DNA of 64,000 nucleotides from the NCBI GenBank assembly GCA_946122785.1, contig CAMGYJ010000011.1, positions 23,561,007 to 23,625,006 of the forward strand, given 5' to 3'. Every line of letters starts with the position of its first letter. The stretch's first letter is position 1. Position numbers and translations under genes: made by a program. Source of the DNA: Linum tenue (Eukaryota > Streptophyta > Magnoliopsida > Malpighiales > Linaceae). Of the stretch, positions 54,886 through 64,000 are shown piece after piece. The notes beneath the pieces were generated by a model. The model searched no databases and was not told the origin of the DNA. It saw only the letters and a list, made by a program, of their open reading frames with translations.

Positions 54886-55910
54886 GTTGTCCCGTCGACT
54901 ATCACGGACATTACGAAAACTACCTAGTCAATTTGTTTCGTCGACTATCACGAGCAAATTAGACCATCTTTTTAACTTGTTCCATCGACTATCACGGGCA
55001 AGTAAAATTACCTAGTTAATTTGTTTCGTCGACTACCACGAGCAAATTAGACCATCTTTCTAAATTTGTTCCGTCGACTATCACGGACAATTCAAAAATT
55101 ACCTAGTCAATTTGTTTCGTCGACTATCACGAACAAATTGGATCCCCTGCTAAGTTTGTTCCGTCGACTATCACGGGCAAACTAGAGATCCTAGACAATT
55201 TGTTTCGTCGACTATCACGAGCAAATTAGACCATCTTCTTAACTTGTTCCGTCGACTATCACGAGCAACTAAAACTTACCTAGCCAATTTGCTTCGTCGA
55301 CTATCACGAGCAAATTAAAAACCCCCTACTAAATTTGTTTCGTCGATTATCACGGGCAATTTAGAAAACCTAGTCAATTTGCTTCGTCGACTATCACGAG
55401 CAAATTAAAAACCCCCTACTAAATTTGTTTCGTCGATTATCACGGGCAATTTAGAAAACCTAGTCAATTTGCTTCGTCGACTATCACAAGCAAATTAAAA
55501 ACCCCCTACTAAATTTGTTTCGTCGATTATCACGGGCAATTTAGAAAACCTAGTCAATTTGCTTCGTCGACTATCACAAGCAAATTAAAACCGTCATGCT
55601 AAACTTGTTTCGTCGATTATCACGGGCAATTTAGAAAACCAAGTAAATTTGCTTCGTCGACTATCACAAGCAAATTAAAACCCTCATGCTAAACTTGTTT
55701 CGTCGATTATCACGGACAATTTAGAGAACCTAGTCAATTTTCTTCGTCGACTATCATGAGTGAATTACAACCTCTGCTAAGCATGTTCCGTCGACTATCA
55801 CGGGCAGTTTAGATAACCAAGTAAATTTGCTTCGTCGGCTTTTCACGAGCAAATGAGATCCCTCCTTCTAAAACTTGTTCCGTCGACTATCACGGACAAT
55901 GTAGAAAACC
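54886..55910 (+). repeat. ~45-bp hairpin tandem array, about 23 units
   Basis: The core CGTCGACTATCACG or CGTCGATTATCACG recurs about every 45 bp. From 55300 to 55600 two unit types alternate, giving a 90-bp period. Each unit has flanking inverted arms such as AATTTG...CAAATT around an 8-base loop CGACTATC or CGATTATC. It lies upstream of the polypurine tract. Confidence 0.95.
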
Positions 55911-56045
55911 TAACCCCACTCCGCATACCGCGAGGGGGCAACCAAATTCCCGAGTCTGCTTACCGCAACTGAAAAAAAAAATAAAAATCTTTCACCCACT
56001 CTGCATACCGCAAGGGGGCAACCAAATTCCAAAGTCTTCCCTACA
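55911..56045 (+). repeat. Two copies of a CGCATACCGC-type repeat
   Basis: ACCGCGAGGGGGCAACCAAA (55927) recurs as ACCGCAAGGGGGCAACCAAA (56007) about 80 bases later. Confidence 0.8.
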
Positions 56046-56049
56046 GCTA

Positions 56050-56580
56050 CGGGAACAAGTCAACAACGCACGGGAGCTGAGGAGCGCCCCAACCATTCAA
56101 AACCTCACAGGAGCTGGCGAGCCCCTCTACAAGTCAACAACGCACGGGAGCTGAGGAGCGCCCCAACCATTCAAAACCTCACAGGAGCTGGCGAGCCCCT
56201 CTACAAGTCAACAACGCACGGGAGCTGAGGAGCGCCCCAACCATTCAAAACCTCACAGGAGCTGGCGAGCTCCTCTACAAGTCAACAACGCACGGGAGCT
56301 GAGGAGCGCCCCAACCATTCAAAACCTCACAGGAGCTGGCGAGCCCCTCTACAAGTCAACAACGCACGGGAGCTGAGGAGCGCCCCAACCATTCAAAACC
56401 TGACAGGAGCTGGCGAGCCCCTCTATAAGTCAATAACGCACGGGAGCTGAGGAGCACTCCTACCAATCAATACCTCACAGGAGCTGGCGAGCCCCTCTAT
56501 CATTCATTAACGCATAAGAGATAAAGAGCGCCCCTACCAGTAAATACCTAACCGGAGCTGGCAAGCGCTAAAGTAATATA
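56050..56580 (+). repeat. 74-bp tandem array, about seven units
   Basis: ACGCACGGGAGCTGAGGAGC starts at 56066, 56140, 56214 and onward every 74 bp. Each unit is itself two similar halves (GGAGCTGAGGAGCGCCCC and GGAGCTGGCGAGCCCCT). The last two units are more diverged. Confidence 0.93.
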
Positions 56581-56903
56581 GCAGAAGATGATTGACGGGC
56601 ATCAGAAGAAACCGTCGACGCTGTCGAGCATCAAAGAAATACAGTAGAGTGAGTGTCAGAAAATCACTCGTGTCTGCTAACGCTATATAAAAACGTAAAA
56701 TTTCCATCAGTGGCGAAGACTATCAAAGAAACTGAAGTTCTCGCTATCGGAAATCTTATACAAACACACCAAATCACTCACTATCCTAACATTCCTCAAA
56801 TCACATCCTATTTCGAGGATCCTAACACAACCATCATGATACTTTTTGAAAATGTGGTGTCTTTATAAGAACTTTGTATAACTCTTTATACAAAGAGATA
56901 TAC

Positions 56904-56916
56904 AAAGGGGGGCAAC
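56904..56916 (+). other. Polypurine tract of LARD
   Basis: AAAGGGGGGCAAC directly before the right LTR. Confidence 0.8.
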
Positions 56917-59900
56917 TGTAGACACCACATTTTGTCCGGAGCAACCATCCTACTCAAAACTCAAAAGAATATCCAACTTAAAAAGAAAACTCAAGTGAAA
57001 TTTGGACGACGTTGGTTGAGATTAGCAGTGGCCAATCAATAAGTACCAACGATTTTCGAGTCCGTTTTATTTGGTTTGAACATTTGTATAGGTAGGATTA
57101 GCAGTAGCTAATGGTTACCAAATTCCCCTTATGCCGTCACGACCTATACTAATATCGTTGCATTAAGTTGGTCGAATTGGTCTAAAGTTGGTCTAAAGGG
57201 ATATAACGATTGGTAATTTTGCTTAACAACCGAAATCCATGGTTTGGGAAGCATGGATTAGACGTTTGGATATGGTTTGAAATTGGATAAGCAAGCAAAT
57301 TGGGTTGGAAGGATCAATTGAATTTTTGAGCAATACATACAAGGATCATCTCATTCTAAAAGCAATAACATAAATAAATAAATGTGCAACTACAAATTAC
57401 AATTTATTAACTTTTAAGATACACTTAATAATTATACATTAAAAAAAAACTATCAGAAACAAACCCACACCAGCAGCCCAATTCTCAAACCATAAACACA
57501 ATCCAGGCCCATATCTCAGCCCAATTAACTCTGGTCAACCCGGGTCAACTCTGGTCGAGCCAGTCAACTCGGGTCGACCGGGTCAGCTCTGGCCGACCCG
57601 GTCAACCAAACCCATCATCCTTATCTTATCTACAAGAACAGCAGAACCGCCGAGCATCAGAGTAGTAGAGTAGTAGAGTAGCAGAAATGACTGCCATCTC
57701 AAAAGGAGGAATTCGGCCACCTCCTCCAAAGAACCAACACCGAATTGCCAACACAAAAGTTGGTTCAGACAACCACCTCAAGAGCAAAGGAGGAGCAGCC
57801 AACACACAAATAAGAACAGTAAAAAAGCAACTATATATATATAGGAGCTGGTCGGTTACAAAAGGGGAGAGAAAAAGGATTGGAGAAGGAGATACAAAGA
57901 GAGTGATAAGGAGGCCTAATTATCGGAAAGGGGGCTTTCTTTGGTTTTTCCAGAAAAATAGAGAGAACAATAGCACAAAATTACACAGCAAGTTTGATAG
58001 GAGAAGAGGACAGTCGATTGAAAGAGCAAAGGATAAACAACAAGCAACCATCATCGTCAAACGGCAAAAGAACAAGGTTGGTGTTTCGCTAATCCATCTC
58101 AATCATGAAGCATTTGCCATCCATATAAATAATCATTCAACCCAATACATCTAAAAACATAGTAGAAAGTAAGGATATATATGTTTTTATGCCAGATCTG
58201 TATGTATGTTGATGATGGGAGCATTCAAACTCTCTACGCGCTTGTTGCTTTCATTCAAATTCTTAATCTTGTTGTGAATCTGTCAATCTAATCTTAAGTA
58301 ACGAACTAAACATAACCAGACTGTTTACTTGAATATATTTCATCATTTTGTGGAGGTATGGTAAACACACATATATGCTAGCCAGCAAAAGCAATACGTT
58401 ATTTATACCCACTAGTTACATTTACTTGTGCTTAAATCCGATTTGCTTATTATAGATAGATAGTGCTAGATTTGACTCAATACGATTAGGTAGTGATTTC
58501 GGGTTTATTAAATCACAAAGATAACAATTTCCTAGTGTTTTTCATCATATATAGAATATAGTAGAAAAGCTTCAACCTCGCAATCGACCCGCAAAACCAT
58601 AGTATAAGGAACCAGTTAATCGCAAACAAATAAGAGCTCAAGTTTATGATTTAGTCACAAGCAGAGGCTGTGACTTTAAGTTTCTTCTAAGATTGTTAAA
58701 ACTTAGCAAAAAACGGATTTTCATATAACCAACATTAGGCTGCACCTAAATTGGTGATCCAAGCCATTACCGATGCTATACCCCCAAATTCCAATCCTAA
58801 ACAAGAACAACAATTTTCTTTCTTCTGAAATCACAAGCAGGGGCTGTGATTTTCGGTTATCTTAAAATTATTTAGAATTTCAAACCTTAGTAGAAAAAAT
58901 TATTTTCTTAGTCACGATACACACCAATTCAGCCGGCAGATTAAGAAATTACATCCTAGCTATTAAAAACCCTAGTCAAAATTAATTAAAACCATCTAAC
59001 CTAGGAAGATCGAAACAAATAGAGGAAGAACTCACCCAATACAAAATCGGTGCCGGAGTCTTTGTCGCCGGCGGCAAGGCTCGCCGCCCCCTCTCCCCCT
59101 CGATCAAACACCAGAGAGAACCCAAAAACCAAAACGGAAGGTCAGAATCCTAGAATAGCTCTTAAACCGAGATCGATAAAAAGATAACATGCAAGGGTAG
59201 AAGTCGCTTACCGCCGACGTGAGGACCTTCCGGATCATCTTCGTTTTGTGGTCTACAAAGGGATTTCTGCTTGTCGTCACTTTCCTGGGGATTTCGTTCG
59301 AGTTTCATCAGAAGGAGAGGGTAGGCAGATCGAGGGATAGAATAAGAGAAGCCGTCTTTCCCATCTCCCTCGTCGATTTCGAAAGAAAAGGCTAGGATTC
59401 TTCGATTTTTGACGGGTTTTCGTTTCTGGACGAGAGAGGAGAGAACCAGAGGTTGAGAGCGGCCGATTTAGGGTTAGGAGGCTGCAAAAAGGAATTTATA
59501 CCTGTCGGGTCTAAATGACGTAATTGCCCCTAGGTTTTCGTTGCAAATACACACCCCTGCCACCGCGTTTTTCAGTAATTACAAAACTACCCTCCCCATT
59601 CTCTTAAACAAAACGAGAAACCAAAATAAATGCTGCTGGAGGGGTTTCGAACCGATGTCCTCAAGGGCGAACACGCTCCGACTAGTGAGCCAGCCAGTTG
59701 GGCTACCGGCCCATTTTTCGTTACTTAAACCATCCCGCTTAGTTTTATTTTGTTTAAATTTCTTAATACGAAATGTTGAATGCGGAATAAGTTTATCTTG
59801 CCTCTTTTCTAATACATCAAAATACTTCCCAATGACTAAAATCCTTGCAATAATTAATTTAAATTTTTATTAACAAAGTTATAATACGAGATTTACGTTC

Positions 59901-60434
59901 AGTGGGACGTGATAAAATTACACCCAAAACGATCAAAGTTAAGAACCACGATCGGTGGAACGTGGTTAAGATTACATTTTAAATCATCAAAGTTCGAACG
60001 AACTACGTGGACTTTGATCCCGTATAACGGGTACGTAGGCAACCGATAAGGTTCGAGTCCAACTAACCAATTAACTTTATTTTTCAATTGTACGTCAGTG
60101 GACGTATAAAATCATAAATTAATATGATAAAACTCTTCAGCGGTCCAGTGGGACCCTACAAATATCAATAATTATTAAAAACACACCCAACTCATATAAA
60201 CTTATCAAACTTAAGTAGTACCGATTTAGGGCGTTGTGGGGGTGTTGCTTAACTTCCCCACACGTAACCGTACTCCCGAACCCAGAACTTTATTTTCGCA
60301 GACCAAGTCTCGGTTCTGATCCTAAGGTTAGAGCCGACTCGAAGAGTGTTCGATCCACTCCAAGTAAGATCGATGGCGACTCCCAAAAACAGCCGACGCG
60401 ACGACATCGGACCCCCGGAGGGACGGTTGCGACA
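56917..60434 (+). repeat. 3' LTR of LARD
   Basis: 3518 bp. It differs from the left LTR by about ten substitutions and a few short indels seen by eye, for example AATAAATAAATAAATG versus AATAAATAAATG. Confidence 0.95.
59610..59723 (-). mobile_element. SINE-like insert in the 3' LTR
   Basis: The same A box, B box and CTTAAAC flanks (59603-59609 and 59724-59730) as at 50138-50251. It was already present in the LTR before the element inserted here. Confidence 0.6.
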
Positions 60435-60439
60435 TAAAC

Positions 60440-62776
60440 CTCTTCCTGAAGAGGTCCTTGAAGAAACGCATTGTTGACGTCATATTGAAAGATCGGCCAT
60501 TGAGAGGACAATGCGAGTGTAAAGACTGTACGGACGGTCACCGGCTTGAGAACAGGGCTGAATGTCTCATGAAAATCCACTCCAGCCCGTTGATGGAACC
60601 CTTTTGCCACAAGGCGACACTTGTGACGTTCGATGGAGCCGTCAGAAAGAAACTTGACTCGATACAGCCACCGGTTGCCGATCACGTTGTAGTGAGGGAG
60701 TCGGGGAACCAGATCCCAGGTGTGGTTGGCGATGAGAGCATCATTTTCGGCGTGTAGAGCTCGGCGCCAGACTTCATGCTTCATGGCTTCCTTGATAGAG
60801 GTCGGTTCAAGCGGAGGAGTAGCCTGCAAGGAAGTAGCATGAGCATACTTGGGGTTAGGTTTAAAAATATTATTCTGGCCACGAGTCCGCATGGAGTGCC
60901 GCACTGGAGGAGACGGAGGTGGCGGTGGTGGAGTGGAGCCGCCTGACGACGAGTGCGAGGAAGGCGGGGATGGCGGCTCGGGTGTTGTTGAAGACGATGT
61001 TGACTGTTCCTTGTGAGAGGAGCTAGGGGGCGGTGTCGCTGGCCTAGGAGCCGGGGCTGGAGGTGTCGACCTGCAAGGAAGAAGAGTGACAACAGGAGAC
61101 GTGGCAGTGAGCCACGATGTGGAGGAAGACTCGGCTGACACGGAGGGAAGGGAGGACTGAACTCCGGGAATTTGAGACTCAACGAAAACAACATGTCGAG
61201 AGACGTAGACACGATTGGTTTGGGGATCTAGACACCTATAGGCACTCTGTTGATGTGAGTAGCCAAGAAAGACACACGGACGCGAACGGGGTTGGAGTTT
61301 ATGGGAATTATAGGGACGCAACCAGGGGTAGCACAAGCAACCGAAGACCCGAAGTTTGGAGTAATTAGGAGGGTCATTGAACAGGGTAGTGAACGGGATT
61401 TGACCGCGCAGAGCGGACGAGGGAAGCCGGTTGATGAGATACACGGCGGTGGTAAAGGCATAGGACCAATATGATAGGGGAAGACGGGCATGATGGAGGA
61501 GAGTGATGCCGGTTTCAACAATGTGGCGGTGTTTGCGTTCGGACAGCCCATTATGTTGAGGGGTGTATGGTGGAGTAAGTAGGTGAGTGATCCCATTTTG
61601 AACAAGGGCGGGTTTGAGTTTCTGAAATTCGCCTCCTCCATCTGTATAGAGGCGACGGATGGTAGTGGAGAAGAAGTTCTCAATGAGCTTTTTGAAAGCA
61701 ATGAAGACGGACAACACATCAGACTTACGTTTAAGAGGATAGATCCAAGTATACCGGGTAAAATGATCGACAATAACTAAATAATATGAATAACCATCCA
61801 TAGACGTAACAGGAGCAGGACCCCAGACATCGGAAAACAAAAGGTCAAAGGGCCGAGTGCTTGACAAACTAGAATCACCGAAAGGAAGCTTATGACTTTT
61901 GTTCGACAGACACGAATTACAATGGGTAAGAGACTTAGACGAATGTGGTAAAGATTGAGTGCGAAGAAGACTAAGGAGAGACTTGGATGACGGGTGACCT
62001 AAACGACGATGCCATGAGTCGGGCGAGTGACTAGTGGTAACCAGGGCTACACGAACAGCAGCAGACGGATGGGGAAGCTCGTACGTGTCACCTTTGTTCC
62101 TTCCGGTCAGCAGGCGCGCCCCCGTTCTTAGATCCTTCACAATGAACAAATCAGCAAAGAATTCAACAGACACCGGGTTAGTGCGACAAAGCTTAGCAAC
62201 AGATATAAGACGATGCTTGATGGCGGGAACACATAGAACATCACGTAAATGGAGAGTCTTGGGTGGTGCAAGAATAGACGAGGAACCAATGTGAGTAATC
62301 CGCAAACCTGAACCATCACCCAAGTAGATTTCGTCGGGTCCGTTGTAATCAGAGTAGAGCGAGAGATTGCCAAGGTTGTTGGTGACATGATGTGTGGCCG
62401 CAGAGTCCATGAGCCAGCCACTGGGAGGCGCGGAAGGTGGAGCAGCGGGTGGATGAGACGTGTAGTTGGCCTGCGGTGGACGTTTATGGGGAAATAGTTG
62501 GAAGCAGTTCTTGGCTACGTGACCAGGCTTGTCACAAAATTGACAGTAGACACGCGGCCTGGTGCGGGAGGTGTCGTCGTCGCCGGGAGGAGAGTCCCAC
62601 GAGGAAGATGAGCCGGAGGGAGGAGCTGTGCCTGGGGAGGAGGGAGATCCGCGGCCAGCTCCGCGTCCAGGACCGCGACCAAGCCCACGGCCGCGTCCGC
62701 GACCTCGTTGTGTGGAGTAAGCGGTCGCTGGGTGTTCAGCAGATGGACGAATGGCCTTGAGGTCACTCTCAAGAGC
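60440..62776 (-). CDS. Copia pol, N-terminal part (protease, integrase, RT start)
   Basis: Follows gag in the same frame after the stop at 62777. The nucleocapsid zinc knuckle is YCQFCDKPGHVAKNC. The protease site is WLMDSAATHHVTNN. The integrase zinc finger includes WHRRLGHPSSKSLLSLL and HCNSC. The catalytic core shows FSDVWGPAP, YTDGGGEF and SERKHRHIVE. A Ser/Pro-rich linker leads to RT with FQYDVNNAFLQGPLQEEVY, where the LARD interrupts. The split falls within the Tyr codon and is repaired when the insert and one TAAAC are discounted. Confidence 0.92.
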
Positions 62777-63424
62777 CTAAAGACGATCGAGGAGGTCCTC
62801 CAGCTTGGGTGCAACATCACGAGCTCGGATCCCGGCGGCAAATTCGCTGTATTCAGGACCAAGTCCGCGGAGACAGACGGTGACGAGCTCCTCGTCACGG
62901 ATAACTTCACCGGCTAGGGCTAGTTCAGAGGCGCGCGACCGAAGAGCCTGAATGTAGGTGGCAATGTGCCGGTCACCGCGTCGTTCGCCAAGGAGGCGAT
63001 CTCGCAGAGTCATGATGCGAGAGTATGAAGTACCAGCATAGGTACGTTGGAGGGTATCCCATGCTTCACGAGATGTGCGTGCAGCCGCAATGAAAGGGCA
63101 GAGTTCTGCCGTGACCGAAGCAAAGATGCCGTTGAGGAGAAGTTTGTCCTGTCGGAACCAGTGAGTGTAGGCTGGATTCCGAACAGAGACACCATCGACG
63201 AGAACGGTTTCAGCTGGTGGAGCAACAGTGCCATCGAGGTAGCCGACAAGATCAAGCCCATAGAGGAGGGAGAACAGCTGTGCTCGCCAGGACGGGAAGT
63301 TGGTGGCGGTGAGTTTGAGAGGGAGGGACGCAGCTGGATTGAACGTGACCAGCTGCTGTAAATCGGCGGCAACAGCAGATGCGCCAGCGGCAACAGTGGA
63401 GGAATCATCGGCAAACTCAGACAT
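62777..63424 (-). pseudogene. Copia gag with premature stop
   Basis: 216 codons from the ATG at 63422-63424, 68 bases after the LTR. UBN2/gag-type Copia capsid: LTATNFPSWRAQLFSLLYGL, then TSREAWDTLQRTYAGTSYSR and YIQALRSRASELALAG. A TAG at 62777-62779 (DRL*ALESD) stands where CAG is likely. The rest of gag-pol continues in the same frame, so one base change blocks the polyprotein. Confidence 0.9.
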
Positions 63425-63479
63425 GGCGAAGGCTAGCCAGCAAAGACGAACAAAAATTGGGTTTAGGGTTTGGAACGGT

Positions 63480-63491
63480 GCTCTGATACCA
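63480..63491 (-). other. Primer-binding site of young Copia
   Basis: Minus strand TGGTATCAGAGC, a perfect match to the standard initiator-Met site. Confidence 0.95.
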
Positions 63492-63624
63492 TGTAAGGGA
63501 TTTCAACCGTGTGTATTTCATTATGTAACAATGTATATTTATACAAGTACAGTGAGACAGAGTACAAGAGGGAGAAGGAGAGAACTAATACAAATCCTAT
63601 ACAGACTAGGATTTCTCCCTAATA
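63492..63624 (-). repeat. 5' LTR of young Copia
   Basis: 133 bp, one difference from 46127-46259 (CAGACTAGG versus CATACTAGG). A minus-strand TATAAATATA box is present near 63533-63545. Confidence 0.95.
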
Positions 63625-63653
63625 CTACGTACTAAAAGATAAATTCATTGGAG

Positions 63654-63806
63654 ATGGCGGCTGCGGCGACGAAGGAACTGCATTTTAGGAGGAAGGCGTT
63701 GGAGAATGCGCATTTGGAGGAGGATTGGAAAATCAGGTTGGGCGATTCCCCAGATTCCCTTGTCAATTCTGAACTCCATAATCTCCGCCGTCTGCAAACT
63801 CTCCAC
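63654..63806 (+). pseudogene. Possible gene fragment (first exon-like)
   Basis: From the ATG at 63654 the frame reads MAAAATKELHFRRKALENAH, then LEEDWKIRLGDSPDSLVNSE, and is cut by the hAT MITE at 63807. It looks like a genuine protein N-terminus, but I do not recognise it. It may be a second fragment captured by the MULE that starts at 44553, or a real gene continuing past the window. Confidence 0.3.
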
Positions 63807-64000
63807 TAGAGGTGGCAATTGGATCGGATTCGTGGATTCGTGGATTGGATTGGTGGATCCATGGATCAAATGGATTGGATCCAATGGATTGGTGGATTCA
63901 TGGATTGGATCAAATGGATTGGTGGATTGATCCATGAATCCAAATGACATCCAAGGCTTGGACCAAAATGTAAAATTTGAAAAGTTTTGGTACTAAAATG
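63807..64000. mobile_element. hAT MITE, truncated by the window end
   Basis: TAGAGGTGGCAATTGGATCG and repeated GGATTGGTGGAT words match the family at 44671. The left TSD candidate is CTCTCCAC (63799-63806). The right end lies outside. Confidence 0.8.

Larger units (their letters stand above)
47438..60434 (+). mobile_element. 13-kb non-autonomous LTR element (LARD, Ogre/Tat-like)
   Basis: Two LTRs of 3525 and 3518 bp, nearly identical by eye, surround a 5954-bp interior. The TSD is TAAAC (47433-47437 and 60435-60439). LTRs begin TGTAGACACCACATTTTG and end GGTTGCGACA, as in Ogre/Tat-type plant elements. A primer site TTGGCGACTCCGCTGGGGA follows the left LTR and a purine tract AAAGGGGGGCAAC precedes the right LTR, so it reads plus strand. 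No gag, protease, RT or integrase can be found. It must therefore rely on an autonomous relative. Two tandem-repeat arrays precede the 3' LTR, as is common in that lineage. Confidence 0.93.
46127..63624 (-). mobile_element. Young Copia element (Ale-like), split by a LARD
   Basis: 133-bp LTRs at both ends differ by one base by eye; the TSD is CTACG. Without the 13.0-kb insert (47438-60439) it is about 4.5 kb, normal for a compact Copia. On the minus strand the 5' LTR ends CCCTTACA, followed by TGGTATCAGAGC, a perfect initiator-Met primer site (63480-63491). Gag-pol is one frame with a single stop in gag and the nested insertion in RT. The short LTRs and single polyprotein suggest the Ale (Retrofit) lineage; this is inferred, not tested. 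Confidence 0.93.

Noticed and set aside
54886..56580. CRISPR-like repeat-spacer array
   Set aside because: Units are contiguous tandem repeats without unique spacers, in plant DNA inside a retrotransposon.

Overview
This window is nuclear DNA of a flowering plant, probably a eudicot. Evidence: one spliced plant-type diacylglycerol kinase gene with plant introns, plant lineages of Copia and Gypsy elements, and Mutator, hAT and CACTA elements. There are no bacterial signals. Roughly nine tenths of the readable content is transposable element (TE) sequence, much of it nested. The element boundaries below rest on target-site duplications (TSDs) read directly from the sequence.

Layout. 1-7.1 kb: a possible terminal exon of an unknown gene, then an old, heavily mutated Copia element (1109-7066). 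Its gag was split by a Mutator-like element with a 10-bp TSD. 7.1-15.4 kb: unassigned sequence, a Mutator-type MITE, a minus-strand Athila-type gag relic split by a second MITE (9-bp TSD) and by a solo LTR (5-bp TSD), then LTR-like sequence with strong hairpins. 15.8-17.5 kb: a decayed gene with a plant mobile domain (PMD). 17.6-24.5 kb: the main host gene, a seven-coding-exon diacylglycerol kinase (730 aa, DGK1/2 type). It has a GC-AG intron, and a large intron holding a hAT MITE that itself contains a Pack-MULE-like element. 24.6-24.9 kb: a small convergent minus-strand gene of unknown function. 25.2-26.5 kb: a hAT element with a second element inside. 26.7-31 kb: remnants of a MULE split by a CACTA element.

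32.1-44.0 kb: a young Tat-lineage Gypsy element on the minus strand, with 556-bp LTRs that differ at one base by eye. It has gag, protease, RT, two RNase H domains and integrase. On the opposite strand it carries its own spliced gene (Transposase_28 / 'putative gypsy type transposon' family) with a separate TATA box. That gene is split by a hAT element that contains a second hAT element. 44.5-46 kb: a MULE terminus, a hAT MITE, and a fragment of a wall-associated-kinase (WAK) extracellular domain.

46.1-63.6 kb: a young minus-strand Copia element with 133-bp LTRs. Its reverse-transcriptase codons are interrupted by a 13-kb non-autonomous element (LARD type, Ogre/Tat-like LTR ends, 3.5-kb LTRs). 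That element has no gag or pol. It carries a tRNA-derived SINE-like insert in each LTR and two tandem-repeat arrays. The ~45-bp array folds into hairpins whose stems appear to covary between units. The window ends in another hAT MITE (63807 onward).

Two genes look potentially functional for the host: the kinase and the 110-aa minus-strand gene. Most of the rest is TE coding sequence, intact or broken, and captured gene fragments. All identities come from reading the sequence and from general family knowledge. No database search was run.
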